Shown here: positions 11,256-23,793 of the stretch, in pieces
Numbering within the stretch: position 1 is the stretch's first letter
Layout: each line of letters opens with the position of its first letter
Translations under genes and position numbers: made by a program
The notes under the pieces: generated by a model
Told to the model about the DNA's origin: nothing
Databases searched by the model: none
The model's input: only the letters and a program-made list of their open reading frames with translations
NCBI RefSeq assembly: GCF_019703515.2
Contig: NC_059372.1
Coordinates: 24,650,931-24,714,930, forward strand
DNA from: Myxocyprinus asiaticus
Taxonomy: Eukaryota; Chordata; Actinopteri; Cypriniformes; Catostomidae
Direction: 5' to 3'
Length of the DNA stretch: 64,000 bases

Positions 11256-13741
11256 AAGAGAGATATTATGGACTCTCAGATAAAAACAAAGTGATGGGAG
11301 AAGCGAAAGAACTGATTATTTTCTAAGTTTGTGGTAGAACTATATTGCCTCTTTAAATAAAAAATGCTAGATGGCCTCACAAATGCAAAAAGCACTAATT
11401 AAAAATAACATACTGTATGGTTTCAATTAACACTGTAAAAATGTGCTCATTTTGCGCTTCAAATTCAAATATTCCTTAAAGGAATGTTCCGGGATCAAGT
11501 TACACTCTCAACAGCATCTGTGGCATCAGTTATCTCCAATCTTTCAACTCCTGTCATGACCATGCAAAGATGGTAAACAAGGGAAACTAAGAAGGAAATT
11601 ACTTTGGTTAAGCATTATTAGAAGTTCCATCTAGAACAGTAGTTCCACTGTTACAAGGATGTTTTAAACAACTTCAACCCTCAAGTCAAAAAATGTAATA
11701 TGGAACAATTAAAAGAACAGTTCACCCAACAGAGGTCTAGATTTTCATTGAAAAATGACTTTAATTCCGAGTTGTTCCTCACCAAAACCTATCGTATGCC
11801 TTTAGAAAACTTTTAAAGGTTTAAAGTTGAGTCACTATCAACTGACATTGGATAGAGATACCCCCCACCCCCCCCATTCCATTGTAATTGCTTTTACAAA
11901 CTGAGGGATGAGTCAAAATAATTTGTTGTGGTTTTCAACAGCATGACACAATGCTTTAAACGGAGCTTAACTTTGAACATGAAACTTTTCTTTAAAAGGT
12001 TCATTACAATACAGTCAACTTTTGATCATTTTCAAACATTGACAAATCAGGACAGAATTACACATCAAACAAAGCTAACAACAAGTTATAAGGCAGTGTC
12101 TGGGCTCAATAAAACTGAAGGTACAACCATGGGCTACTTAGACTTTTTTTTTTTTTAAAGAAAAACAAATTACACAAACGATTCAGAACTTTGCATGTGT
12201 TACTGAACACTTTGTTTCCAGACTTTTAGTGGAATGGGTTTGTAGTTTAGTTTAGTGTGAATGTGTAGCTATGTATAAAGCTAATGTAATTTCTGTGCAA
12301 CTAGCGTCACCAAATGGAATTGCAAAAATAGTTGCTGTTTTTGAACAGATTCCAAGAAACTCTCCCCATCTTCCATTTGTTATACAAAAGTCTTGTTCCA
12401 AGCTCACAACATTGGTTGGGCCAATGTTGCTGTGTCGGGCTTGATGCCCCCCTTAAACAAACAGAGGAATATTTTAATAGTGCCAGAGTCATAGTTACAC
12501 TTTTAGGATAACTTCAGCTTACTTTCAGCTGATTTAAAATTGCATATTAAACGATACAAAATTGTACATAAAAAACTTATACATAACTTTAAATTTCAAT
12601 TCAACTGAGGTAGCAAACATCATACAAAGTGGAAATTTCAATTTAAGTGTGTAGTTTTAATGTTTAATGTGTGTAAAAGTGTTGTTTTAAATGGACTATG
12701 GAAATTTCTGATTCTTTACTATTTGTACACTTGTGTAGTTTTAGCTTAATATATTATATTATTTTAAAAGAAGTACATTTTGATGTCAGTTGTCTAATTT
12801 GGCATTTTGATGGTGTTAATTGTTTTGACAGTACTGGACTTAGTTTAGAAGTATATCTAATCAGAAAAAAAATTATTTGACATATCAGGTAATAAATAGA
12901 CATAAGTCCAATTATTTTACAAAACGTGTTAAAAGAATAAAATCCCTCTTTTGTGTGACAATGTTACATTTCTTTTAATTGCAAGTATGTTCCTCTTCCT
13001 GTTATTCCAATTCAAATTTAAATTCAATATACTGAAAGACATAGCCAATTCCAACCCATGAAAGGAGGGTGATTCTTCAGTTCTGAATTTTGCTCAGTCC
13101 TGTTGTAAACGCACTCTAAATGATTACAATGAAATGAACCGCTACAGTAACTTATCACAGGATGAGAATCAGGATCAGTGGATTATCTTAGTCAGAAAAA
13201 CACTCTGGAGAATATGATGTGTGAGAAAAGAAGTGTCAATACAATTGCGTACATTACCTGGTGATGGGAAGGACGTGGCCCAGGGGCAAACTGAGTCAAG
13301 GCAAAGTAAGGCATGGCAGAGAGAGAGAGAGAGATTCAGAGAGAAAGAGAAGGAGAGAAAAGCAAGAGGTAAGAATGATCACCCACAAACATCTAAAACC
13401 ACAAGCTGTGCATGGCAGTCACTACAAAGCACACTCCCTGAAAGGAAGACATGTTTTGTATCATATACGTACAGCACTCTCAAATCACCACAAACCACAC
13501 TATTAACAGCATATACTGCCCTACCAAGGCAAAACGTAGTAACTACGTCATCTTAGTCTAAGAGACCCGATTTCAGTCATAATTTTGAAAAATGTGTAGT
13601 TACTGCAATTTGACTTTGTACAGAATTTTTCTTAGCAGTAGAAAAGCATTTCTATCTGACCATACTAATGCTACAGTAACACTATAGGTGGAGCTGACAG
13701 AAATGTAATGGATTCTAAATTGAAAAAGTGAGGACACTTAC
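11256..13741. other. Gene-free intronic stretch with MITE fragments
   Basis: A TTAAAGGAATGTTCCGGG block (11475) and an AAAGAACAGTTCACCCAA block (11711) are one-sided fragments of short cyprinid elements. A GA-rich low-complexity patch sits at 13316-13370. No exon is seen until 13834. Confidence 0.45.
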
Positions 13742-13834
13742 TGGGCGGCTCTGAGGCTGTGTGTTCATTGGCTGTGTTGGCGAAGAGTAGACAATAGGCG
13801 TCGTGCAGGCATTCTGTCCAGGTGTGTATGGAGA
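13742..13834 (-). CDS. eif4g3: eif4g3 coding exon 4 (long N-terminal form)
   Basis: This 93-nt exon (31 codons, phase 0 at both ends) encodes SPYTPGQNACTTPIVYSS then PTQPMNTQPQSRP. The last part closely matches the MNSQPQTR start of the shorter human EIF4G3 product and the equivalent PVVFSTP...MNTPSQPRQ region of EIF4G1 (both from memory), which identifies the gene. The acceptor CTGCAG follows a CTAAC branch-like site about 70 nt upstream and is the first AG after it. The donor is GTAAGT. The product scaffolds eIF4E, eIF4A, eIF3 and PABP on mRNA in the cytoplasm; those binding domains lie in exons beyond the left edge. The internal Met may serve a shorter isoform. Confidence 0.85.
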
Positions 13835-14164
13835 CTGCAGAGTTCCCCGAGGGTCCCCAGGAGGTCGAAAAGGAAAAACCACCAACAGAAAGGGAGAAAC
13901 AACAGTTAGGGAAGGGTGTGAGTATTTCCCTCCCTGTGAAATCTTTACAGCTGAGAGAATGCGTGCTGCACGAATGTGGGTGACAGAGTGAGTGTGTCCA
14001 CTCCCTGCCGCTGCAAACACTGCAGTCTGCTGACACTAACAAATCTGCCATCTCTTCAATGCTGCCTTCAACGCAGAGTTAGAGAGAAATAGATGCGTAG
14101 TCCTGGGCAGATGTAAGTGGGCACAGACGAAGCTATACATGGAACTAATCGAGTAGGCTTTAGA

Positions 14165-14335
14165 CATTGTAAGTAGTTGTTTAGCAAACAGTTTTATTCA
14201 AACTAAAGAGACTTGCAGCAAATGTATTACAGGGAGAGTCCCCCCTTGCATGATCAAGCAAACAATGGTGATGGTTCATGGGTCGCACAGTGTGGGGTTC
14301 AAACCTACAACATTTTGGTTTCCAGAAGGGATGCA
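14165..14335 (-). repeat. Diverged tRNA-derived SINE copy
   Basis: The order of blocks matches the SINE at 8499-8692, with a GTTTCAATC-like B-box region replaced by GGGTTTGAACCCCAC-like sequence and AACAATGGTGATGGT-type segments. It is strongly diverged. Confidence 0.4.
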
Positions 14336-15625
14336 CTGAATTAGACATTTTGGCCGATACAAAAAAATCAATTGTTACTGCGATAACAGATTTGATTGCA
14401 TATTATAAATAGTGGCCAACCAATATGGGTTTGATACCAATATCTAGAGAGCAGAGTAGCCGATATATTATACAATTTAATAGCAGCAAATGAGATGAAC
14501 AATAAACATACAGAAAAAAACCACTTATTTCACACTATTTACTCAAATAGAAAAATTTGGGCTTGGCAAAAACATAGATCGTCATTTGACCGATCTCATT
14601 ATCGATTCTTAAGATTTCTTCTTCTTACGATTCTCCCAAGATTGATCTTTTTTATATAAACCTCTACAATATGAGTAAATCACTCGCATATGCGGTCAAA
14701 TTTCATGCTATGCAACTAAAATGTCTGTGTTTAGCCACTGGCTGGTAAATGTTCAGATTTCACTCACCAGTAAATGAATAGTATAGTGGCGAAGAAGTTC
14801 AGCACCAAGATCCTTTTACTGCTTGTTAGGAGTAAAATTTTGGATTGACTCATCCGTGTAATAAGTGTCCTAAGACGAGATCCACGCAACCCATTTATCA
14901 TTGAATAATGTCTCTTATAATATCCTTTTTATTCTTTACAGTCAGTTGTGGATCAAAAACAAACATTTAATTCTAATCACACATAGCACAGATGCAGTAA
15001 AGCCGTGAGACTTCACTCTTGTTAATGTGCCTTTGACCAAAACACTTAACTGTCACTATTCTTAAAAAGACAGTCCCATTTTAGCATGTGTTCTACAAAT
15101 CAATGTAAATACTTGCAAATAGAACAAATTATGCATGTTAGCAATAAACCTGAACAAAATATACAGTATATATGCGATATAATATGCAATTTAATTATAT
15201 CATATTTATTGATTGAATACATGGATTTGTAAAAAAAGTTTTTATATATATTTTTAAATGTGAAAAAATGATGAAAAACTAATGATAAAACAATGTGTGT
15301 AAAATTTATATTTTTGTGATGTACCTAGTTAGAAGTTCCCCTGTATAATTAACAGCATTAGTTGAGAGAGAATTTATTTTATATGTAAGAAAAATGGACA
15401 TTATAACTGTAAAAGAATCTAAACAAATCAAGAGCTTGTGAACCAGAATCAATTCAGGAAATCTGTATCAATACCCAACCCTACTAATAATGCTAAAAAA
15501 AATAAATAATATTAATTGATAAAGATACTTTATTTTGGAACTGACGCATTTAACAATTAATCGGCCATGCCGATGCGGTTATCAACCATTGCCAATAATC
15601 TAAAAATGGTCAAATATTGTCTGAT
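14328..15625. mobile_element. Decayed hAT-type element with nested hAT relic
   Basis: The left portion begins GGGATGCACTGAATTAGACA, followed by TTTTGGCCGATAC; the right portion (15540-15625) contains AATTAATCGGCCATGCCGAT. These are typical end regions of fish hAT derivatives. Within it, TAGGGTTGGGTATTGATACA (minus strand, ending near 15487) is the terminus of a second hAT-like derivative whose other side lies near 14560. Both are old, boundaries are approximate and target duplications were not resolved. Confidence 0.5.
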
Positions 15626-15810
15626 GAATCAGCCTGGTTGATAGATATATTGATGTTTATTATATATATAAAAAATTAATAAAAATAAATAAATAAAAAT
15701 AAACTTGAGCTTCAATCTAGAATTTTACATGCTTGAAGTAAAATAAGGCTGGAAAACATTTTAATATCTGGTAGGGAAAAGACAACTGCTAAGTACTTTT
15801 GAAACCTGGC

Positions 15811-15811
15811 G

Positions 15812-15857
<46 letters not shown>

Positions 15858-15886
15858 TACACACATACACACATACACACACACAA
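15811..15886. repeat. (AC)n microsatellite
   Basis: A long AC run with GCATAC and ATAC interruptions toward its right end. Confidence 0.95.
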
Positions 15887-15971
15887 GGATTATACAGCTT
15901 GAATTGGCAAAATGATAAGCCCTGACATCATCTGTTCTTAATATTAGCCTAATCACACGATGCAGATCATT

Positions 15972-16442
15972 TAAAGGAATAGTTCACTCAAAAAGGGAAA
16001 TTCTGTCATTATTTACCCACCCTAATGTCACTCGTATGACTTTCATTCTTCCGCAGAGCACTAAAAGGTGATAACATCCTTACGCCATGACATGTTGCAT
16101 GTTTGGCCACAAGACATGATGATAACTAATAAGGTTTGATATTATTGACATCAAAGCCACAATATTTAATTTGAAGTGCTTTACAACATGATTTCATTTG
16201 AGAGTGAATAATGACTCTGTAAATGTTATTTTCAATGTACAGATTGATCGTTTGGCTAGTGCATGAGTAATAGCAATTACTTTGTGTTAAGTAGTTGCAA
16301 CTTTTTGAGCTTTACACACCAGAGGCACTATTCACTTACATTATGGTGAATAAACCCTGTGGAGACATTAAAATTCCACCTTTTCCTGTCCCAAGAAAGA
16401 AAGTCATACATGTTTGGAGCAAAATTAGTGTGAGTAAATAAT
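15972..16442. mobile_element. Angel-like short inverted-repeat element
   Basis: The left arm starts TTTAAAGGAATAGTTCACTC and continues ATTCTGTCATTATTTAC; the right arm ends in the inverse order, GAAAGAAAGTCATAC followed by GTGAGTAAATAATG. This is the cyprinid fold-back family also present at 25685-26300 and 50604-51842. Non-coding. The name Angel is from memory. Confidence 0.65.
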
Positions 16443-16928
16443 GCCAGTACCAATATGTTCACCAATGTATTGTCCATCCCTAGTTACCAGCCCATCTCCA
16501 TCCACCTCTGACATCCATGAATCACACAGATTCTCTTTCTCTCTCTGCATTCACATGTTTTGGTTGAGGAAAGGGTATAGGGGTAATTAAGGTTTAGCCT
16601 CTGGAGCACTCTTAGTCCAGACACTATAAATAGCCGGTCTCACTGGCAGGTTGCGTGTGCTGGCAGTGCAGTGCAGGCATGGAGTGGGAATGCGCTGGTC
16701 TCAGACAGATAACAAGCCTGAGAACAGCTGAGTCACCCTGACAGACTTTCTATTCCTGTGGCACAGTCAGCTGGGTACAGTGTGTGTGTGTGTTTGTCTG
16801 ACAGGGCATGAGTGTGGCGGACCTTAACACCCTTACAGAAACTGGTAATGAACATACTTAAACAATGACACACTTGTTATAACTTATCCACAGGCTCATT
16901 ACGATAGAGAACACCCAGTATACACATA
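16443..16928. other. Gene-free stretch
   Basis: A TATAAATA sits at 16625-16632, but no reading frame or exon follows it. Nothing else is recognised. Confidence 0.4.
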
Positions 16929-18960
16929 GCCCTTTTCCACCGACATGGTTCGGTTGCGGGTTCCTGGTCTGGTGCATATTCTAAAACTGTTCCGCACATT
17001 TCCACCGCAGAAAAGGCCGAAAACTCACAAAAACCGGCCCAAAAAGCTTGTTGGTCTCTACGCAGGAACCGATTATGTCAGGGGATGGAGGGCGGGATAA
17101 TGTTTCATCTCCATGGTAAAGTTTTCCCTAACAACAACAGTAGCTACTGTCTGCAGCAAGGAGTACTTCTTTGCTCTGTAACAAGCATTCAGGTAACACA
17201 ACAAAACGAGTGCTCTACTTGCGATATGGTATTTACGAAGATCCGAGATAAACTAGAGAGATCGCAAAGGAAAAAATTCTCTATGAGAATGAATATACAG
17301 CACGAAATGATACACGCTGCCTTCAATCGGACAATTTACCAAATCATAAACAAATTGAGAAACACTTAAGGGAGTACAGGGACCATAAGAAGGAAATAAG
17401 CAAAAGTGACAGTGGATGGAGCAACGATGTTTTGGACTCGGACACCGACCAGCCTGCTAACTAAACAGGGCATTGAATTCAGCCAGTAACGCTCGTGATA
17501 AACAGTGAATCGCCGGTGTCCTCTGCAGCTGATCTCAGTAAGCTGTTATAGTTTCCAACTTTTGTTAGCTTTTCTTACACTGTTGTCATCTTATTTTGTG
17601 CATTTTTTTGTTCTGTAAGGGGATTTTAACCAGCTACTCACTAAGTTTGGAAGATCGTGGCTATCTGTCAAGTAAAACGGTGGGATTCTCAAACAATAAT
17701 ATTATATGCTAAATCCAAAATACAACCATCTGATACACCAATGTTAATGTTTCCACTGTAACAGTTTACAGAACTTAGCAAGTTAAGCCATAGATCATAC
17801 AGTGTCATTTAATACATTACCTGTCGTCTTTAGCGTTGATGTCGTCTCTGACAATCTTGTTGAGCAATGCAATAACGATGGATTGCATTAATCCGTATGT
17901 TTAAATATGTCCTCAAAAACAAGAGTAAAAGCTGTATACAAACACACTGTGACGCGCCATGTTTGTTTATGTTTGAGGTAGTCACGAAAAAATAAAACAC
18001 ATAGACAGAGACCTGTTACATCACCGTTCAGATCTCAGGTCAGTGGGAAATAGGGCTGCCCCCTAATAGTCGACCAACCATTAGTCGATGAGAAGAGTCT
18101 TGGTCGACCAAGTTTTGATTGGTCGGTTGGTCGCAGAAAAAAAAAACCACAGGAAGTGGTGAAGTCACGCAGTCAGTGACGGACAGACATGATCGTTTAC
18201 ATGGCTGGTCCATGAGGTAATTGGCATGGGCAGGAAATCCAAAGTGTGGGATAATTTCGAGAGGGTAAAGGATGACACCAAGAAGGTGACATGCAAACTC
18301 TTTCAATCATTCATCGACCTCAAACATGGCTTATCATTTGAAACATGTAAGTAGCCTAACGTTAGCCACTTAGCATGGCTGATCGCTCGTTAGATAACCT
18401 AGATAAATATGCGCTATTAGGCTTATCTTAGTGTTCGTGGGGAGTGGGGAAGCTAAATTAGTACCTCGCTCACTGCATGTTTAACTTAATGTGCATTTCT
18501 CTCTATAAATTAAAAAAATGTTCAGACGGCCTCCTTGCTGGTTTTTCCGATACATTCAGGATCATTACCGCTTTTGCCGGTGTCAATGCGGCATGCTTTG
18601 TGCGTGCGATTGATTGTAAAATGTATATTTGAAAGGCTCATTATTACGGTTTAGTATTTTTCTGTAATGTAGAACAGTGTTAGCAATGTTACTTATAACA
18701 TTCTTTCAAAGCCCTGGAACTCAAGCCGTTTTCTGATGCCCCCCAAAATATATAAGTAATTAAATTAATATCATAAATGTGCGACTAGTCAACTAATGGC
18801 TTAAATTAACGACTTCTAGTCGACTAGGAAAATCTTTGGTCGGGGACAGCCCTAGTGGAAAAGCACAGCCGGTTTACGATAGGCTCCAGAATGTCCTGAC
18901 CGTGAACCAGCTGAGCACAGGCTCGGCACAAGAACCACTGCAATTTCGGTGGAAAATGGC
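16929..18960 (+). mobile_element. Myb/SANT-carrying DNA transposon (PIF/Harbinger-like?), copy 1
   Basis: The ends are inverted repeats: GCCCTTTTCCACCGACATGG at the left and, reverse-complemented, GCCATTTTCCACCGAAATTG at the right. The plus-strand interior (about 17220-17464) encodes a frameshifted remnant of a Myb/SANT-like accessory protein: a QIINKL block, then EYRDHKKEISKS and GWSNDVLDSDTDQP. The downstream half (17520-18050) matches 39720-40098 plus 44725-44900 of copy 2. A hAT element (18051-18854) has inserted near the right end. No DDE transposase is seen. The superfamily is inferred from the accessory protein and from the 3-bp duplication of copy 3. Confidence 0.7.
18051..18854. mobile_element. 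hAT-type non-autonomous element, copy A (nested)
   Basis: The left end TAGGGCTGCCCCCTAATAGT and the right end (reverse-complemented TAGGGCTGTCCCCGACCAAA) bound an 804-bp element rich in TAGTCGAC motifs. The flanking 8-bp duplication is GTGGGAAA (18043-18050) and GTGGAAAA (18855-18862), one mismatch apart. It sits inside the SANT-type element. It is the same family as 27100-28415, in the opposite orientation. Confidence 0.85.
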
Positions 18961-19914
18961 TAACAAATATGCCTTGTTTCAGTTAAATATAAACAAAAGA
19001 CAATACATATCACAGCATATTGCTGTCAGCAGAGAGAAGAGACTATTAAACTGGTAAGAATCTACATCAACCATCTCTTTACTGTAGAGATGAAGAACTA
19101 AGATTCCTAGAACCCAAGCTGCTTTCACTTTGACAGCCAGCACAGCAGGTTCCCAAACATTAAGCAAACTTACAAGCCTATCTGCTAAGGTCTCAAACAG
19201 ATTTTTGCTGGGAGAAAAAAGCGATCAGAGCCTCCTTAACTCAAGGTAAAACATTAGGTGTTACACCCTGTCCAAGAAATCAGTGTTATAAATAGATAAA
19301 TTATTTAGCAAAGGAATCGATGAGTGTATTTACATGCTCAGTCTTACACTGGTTATGCTTAATAACCTGATGCTGTGTAAGGTCAGGTAAGCACTTTAAA
19401 CAGCGTTCATTTTATTAGGTAATGGTCAAAAATGCTTTTGACCATTACCCTGATTTCACTGCATGTAAAATACCTTATAATATGTGTTTTGGTGGTTTAT
19501 TCAGTGCAAGCATGTCTATGGCCCATGATATCCATTTAATTTTGTTCCAAATTCCAATAAATATTTTCACAAATTCTGTTTACTGATAAATTCTTCTTAA
19601 TTTCATATTTTTAAGTTTAAATAAATGTTATAGTCACAAAAAAAGTATAATCAAAATGAATTTATAGAATGATCATTTGACAATTGAACAATTATATTTA
19701 ACTGATTTTTATCAAATGAAGTGTTTCTATACGGATCCTCCCAGCACAATCCAAAACACACCATTATTTTATTTTTTTTATTTATTTTTTGGCAGATACA
19801 GTGCTTTACACTAGAGCATCACAGTATTAATGAAAACATTGATGAAAACCTTTATTCAGTAAAACAGCACTCTTGCTAATGTGATATTGCTTAAATGCGT
19901 TATAATTATTATTT
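18961..19914. other. Gene-free stretch
   Basis: A short inverted motif around AATGGTCAAAAATGC and GACCATTACC (19420-19450) forms a weak hairpin. No exon or bounded element is recognised. Confidence 0.4.
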
Positions 19915-20425
19915 ATACCATGGGTCTGTTGAATGCTTGATTCTGATTGGTTCACGGACGTTCTAAGGTGTGTAATTATTTTTCAAGTAAACGCACAGCT
20001 ATAAAGTAGTTCCAGGTCTTGACCGCATAACAGTTCCATATCACTTCGCCAAATTATTTCAGTTATTTCAAAGAGCCCTCCAGGCTACCACAACAAAATA
20101 ACCAATTAAAACAAAGACATTGATTAAAGTAAATCAGTTAAGAACATCAAAACAATGTCTAAAATATCCTACATTTATTTCAGTTTTGGTTAAAAAGAGC
20201 TCTCGTGCTACCTCGTCTCCCCCGCACTTACACACAAGCGCGCACACACACACACAACCTTGTTACTCCTACGCCGAAAAGAAGCACATCCTCCGTTGCT
20301 AGTTCTAACGTGATGTTTTTGAATTAGCAACGAAGGCTTGAGCTGAATCAAAGCAAAATACATTTGATCAATACAACAGTTTCTATATTATCTGAAATAT
20401 CTTTGGGAAAAACCCTGGCACCCCC

Positions 20426-20456
<31 letters not shown>

Positions 20457-21090
20457 ACTCCCACACTCGTGGACGCACAGACATTATACGCATAACGTGC
20501 ACACTTAAGGCCAAAACATACTCGTGAGAGAAAAACAGTCGTCATGTCAGCCCACTCCTGCATCTCAGTGGGGATGAAAAAGTTATTAAGGATTACAACG
20601 GGAATATGGCGACACGCATCTTGGTGATTTTGAAGCGATGTTACTTCTGACGAGCTGCAACAAATAAAGGTAATCCCAGAGGTGAGTTTCTCTCTTTCGA
20701 TTCCTCAAATACAAACTCACACACTAACTCACACACATGCACAAAAGCATTACCTCATTACCCAGTAAGTCCTCGAGTAAAGCAGCGCAAGCCTCCGTTG
20801 CTAGTTCTGAAGTGACGTTTTTGAATTAGCAACGAAAGCTTAGACTGTATTAAAGCAGGATGCTGAATCTGTGCATTTTAGGAACGAAAACCATAAAATG
20901 TCTTGAGATAAAACCCTGAACGATGTCTTCAGGTGTGGTAACTGTGGTATAAGCAGAATAATTGACTCCGGACCGTTGAATTGTTTAAAAATAAAATTAA
21001 AAATTAAAAACTCCGCTGCGCATCGTGACCGTATTACCACCTCGGGTGTGCATTATTTTTAAACAATTCAATGGTCCGTCGTCAATTATT
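19915..21090. mobile_element. Inverted-repeat-rich DNA element, unclassified
   Basis: Several palindromic units cluster here. A hairpin unit (CCGTTGCTAGTTCT paired with GAATTAGCAACG) occurs twice, at about 20290-20330 and 20792-20836. A larger inverted pair, GGACCGTTGAATTGTTTAAA, lies at 20968-20989 and 21053-21074. An (AC)n run is at 20430-20458. No transposase is present. The sharp concentration of hairpins suggests a fold-back DNA transposon, but I could not define its ends. Confidence 0.45.
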
Positions 21091-21120
21091 CCTGACTTAC
21101 ATATTGTTATTATTTTATTT

Positions 21121-21150
21121 ACACTACTACTACTACTACTACTACTACTC
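21121..21150. repeat. (ACT)n microsatellite
   Basis: About nine ACT units in tandem. Confidence 0.85.
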
Positions 21151-22149
21151 TATATTACATTTTACTATTCAGTCGTAATATATTTCTGTCTCAATTTCTT
21201 CGATTTCACATGTCTAGTAAAAACAGAGCTTTTATTTTGGTGGAAAACAAGATGAAGACCTTCTCAGTTTTCTCATCTCTGGATAAGCAGTTTGCTATAT
21301 GTTTTAATGAGCTTATAAAAACCGCAAAAGCCTGCAATTTAAATATATAAATATAAGGTCCGTGTGTGTATGTGCTGCACGCTTCAAGATTAATCAGCAC
21401 TCTGCTTTCTGTAATCTACTACACACAGAGCATGCAATGCTTATGATAAGAGACTATATACCTTAAAGGGACTTTGCTTATTATGCGGTGTTTTGAGTGT
21501 ATGAGCAGCCGGCCTTACACATTCACTTTGAAGAGCACAACATCTGCAGACTGTATATTTATTTAATGAAATCTCAACCTTTTGTGGTTTAATCACTCTA
21601 GGACATAATACGATTTTAATACGATTGTGCATTTATACATACATTTTATCCCAAATGTCAAAAACATGACATTACGCATTTTTTAGTTAATTCTGTTTTG
21701 ATTCCGTCCATGTTTTCTTGATCGCGGAAATCATAGGGGCCTATATGTCTGTTTACAACTAAATGTTTTTAATGATTTATATTACACGAGACATTCAGTG
21801 TTTCTACATGTACAAAAAATGCTGATAACTTTAAAATTGTCCTATAAAATACTATGCTAGAAGACTGTTTACACTGGAACGTGTGTTCACGTTGTTTTTA
21901 TTGCTAAACATGAACGTGAGCCACTGTGAATGAGCTTCTCACATATTGCAAAAGAACGTTCAACGGATGTCAATTTTTACTTACATTTCAGGATGTAATG
22001 AGAGGACAGTTACTCATACGGTGATATCAGTGAGAAGCAACACTACCAAACAGTGATGTGCAGATCAACAGTGGCAGGCACACAATCATACATAAACAAA
22101 CAAACATACAGACACAGAAAGAATCAGGCAGTTGTGCAGGTTCACTCAC
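21151..22149. other. Gene-free intronic sequence
   Basis: Part of predicted eif4g3 intron 3. Nothing recognisable up to the exon at 22150. Confidence 0.4.
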
Positions 22150-22314
22150 CCCTCCTCCTGCCTCCCAGCCTTTAGGGTGCCCATACAGATGCGCAGTGGA
22201 TACTGTTGAAACTGATACCTGAGAGAGTCCGGGGGAGGAGGCGTGACCCGGCGGTGTGCCCACTAGATTAGTGTGTCCCTTACTAATGTCATATGGGCCA
22301 GGGGTTCTCTGTAC
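22150..22314 (-). CDS. eif4g3: eif4g3 coding exon 3 (predicted)
   Basis: 165 nt, 55 codons, open throughout and phase 0 at both ends. It encodes VQRTPGPYDISKGHTNLV, then a Gly/Pro/Ser-rich segment ending GHPKGWEAGGG. The acceptor is TTTTCTCAG and the donor GTGAGT. The frame joins exon 2 on the left of the protein and exon 4 on the right without a shift, and the low-complexity Pro/Gly/Ser composition suits the disordered N terminus of eIF4G. A second good donor (CAG then GTATCA) ends a shorter exon at 22219, removing 23 codons in frame. I do not recognise the residues by family alone, so the call rests on splice signals and phase. Confidence 0.65.
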
Positions 22315-22953
22315 CTGAGAAAATGGAAAGAAAACTTGGTCACAGAAGAGTCAGTCAAAGCAGCCATTACTGTTTTAAATGATAACATGAAACTTTCTCA
22401 ATCCCTTTTGCATTCATATGATGGATTTCCGACTGAAACTGAATATTCAAAAACAATGAAAAACAATGTAGGGCAGGACATGATTTTATTCATCAGGAAT
22501 TGATTGGATGGTGACAAGTGGGTGTTCCATACCAGAATGGAGCAAAACCTGAATGCGAGTTTGCAGTTGATTATGGAGGACTTTTTACGAAGACAAACAT
22601 TTCCTCTCTTTAGAATAACATACACCAATGAACCAGGAATGTGTATTAACCTTTTCATGAGTAGGGTCTAAATTACTCTGCAGTGCCCCCTGGAGCGAGT
22701 TATTTTTTCACGTGACACTGCACAGCCGGTAGAGGCAGAATGTAGACAAGTATTTTTTTTATTGTTTTATTTTCATTTGTGAGTTCTTGTCATAAAAAAA
22801 AATACTGTATATGATATAATAAACATGTGAACAAATGAGTTATGTCTGCTGTACTGTTTTTGTTTTATTTACTTTTTATAGCTATAAAAAACAAATGAAC
22901 ATATAATATCAGCATATCATGCACTGTTTGACATCTCAGACATTGTGTGTGTG
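22315..22953. other. Gene-free intronic sequence
   Basis: Immediately upstream of eif4g3 exon 3. No additional exon or element ends are seen. Confidence 0.4.
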
Positions 22954-23793
22954 CAGAGGTGGATAGTTACGCGCTACATTTACTCCGTTACACATACTTG
23001 AGTAACTTTTTGAAAAAATTATTACTTTGAGTAGGTTTAAAAGTGGGTACTTTTTACTCTCACTCAGGTAAATTTCTAATGATTTTTTTTTTACTTTACA
23101 ATGGGTGGTGTTCCTGTCGTTACATTACTGGGTTTAATTTGAATGCATAATTTATAAAGAGATTATTGAATGGGACTTTTACGAGAGTGGAAGTTCACAC
23201 AGCTGCGTGCACTGAGCCGCTGTCACAGACTGTCACTCAATCACTGCTGCAGCATCAAACTCTTCAAAGTGAAACACTTTCTTCGCTCCGCACAGTGAAA
23301 AAAAGGATAGTTTCGTCATGCAATGCCTTCATTTAACACAAAGACAAGCTGATATTTCAAGATTAAAATCACAGCTCCAACTTAAGGCAGCACGCTGAGG
23401 TAAGTTTTGGCTCTAATCCTTACACTGGCTTTTCTGTGTAATGAGATGGTAATTTTCAGCGTGATTCTGTAACTGGGCTCTTATGACATCAGTTTTTAAG
23501 AGTACATTTTTAAATCAGTGCATCAATATATCAGTGCGTTTTTTCCCGCATGTCATGAGCAGTATTTACACATTTACCCCGCACCCTTGTGGGGGTACTG
23601 GAAACTATCGCAGCAACTTCAGGTGGATTAACTATAAATCCATGTAAACATCAATGCTAAGTGTAAATAAATGCCTTTTGCTCTGCAAAAAAACATGTGA
23701 TTGACAACTGGAGCACGAACAGACAGTATTTCTGCGCGTGCACAGCGCATGAGAGATGTGCGGGCATGAGGTGATCATATGGCGAAGAGAGTG

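Noticed and set aside
13221..13556. Plus-strand frame with Arg/Glu/Lys repeats
   Set aside because: It arises from a GA-rich simple repeat; no conserved features.
13671..14051. Longer minus-strand frames extending eif4g3 exon 4 upstream
   Set aside because: The sequence upstream of 13834 is a polypyrimidine tract with a branch-like CTAAC site, so it is intron.
16625..16632. TATAAATA as a possible promoter
   Set aside because: No exon, CpG enrichment or start codon context follows; chance match in AT-rich DNA.
17085..17369. A 94-codon frame as a host gene
   Set aside because: It lies within inverted ends and its tail continues in another frame as a SANT-type transposon remnant.
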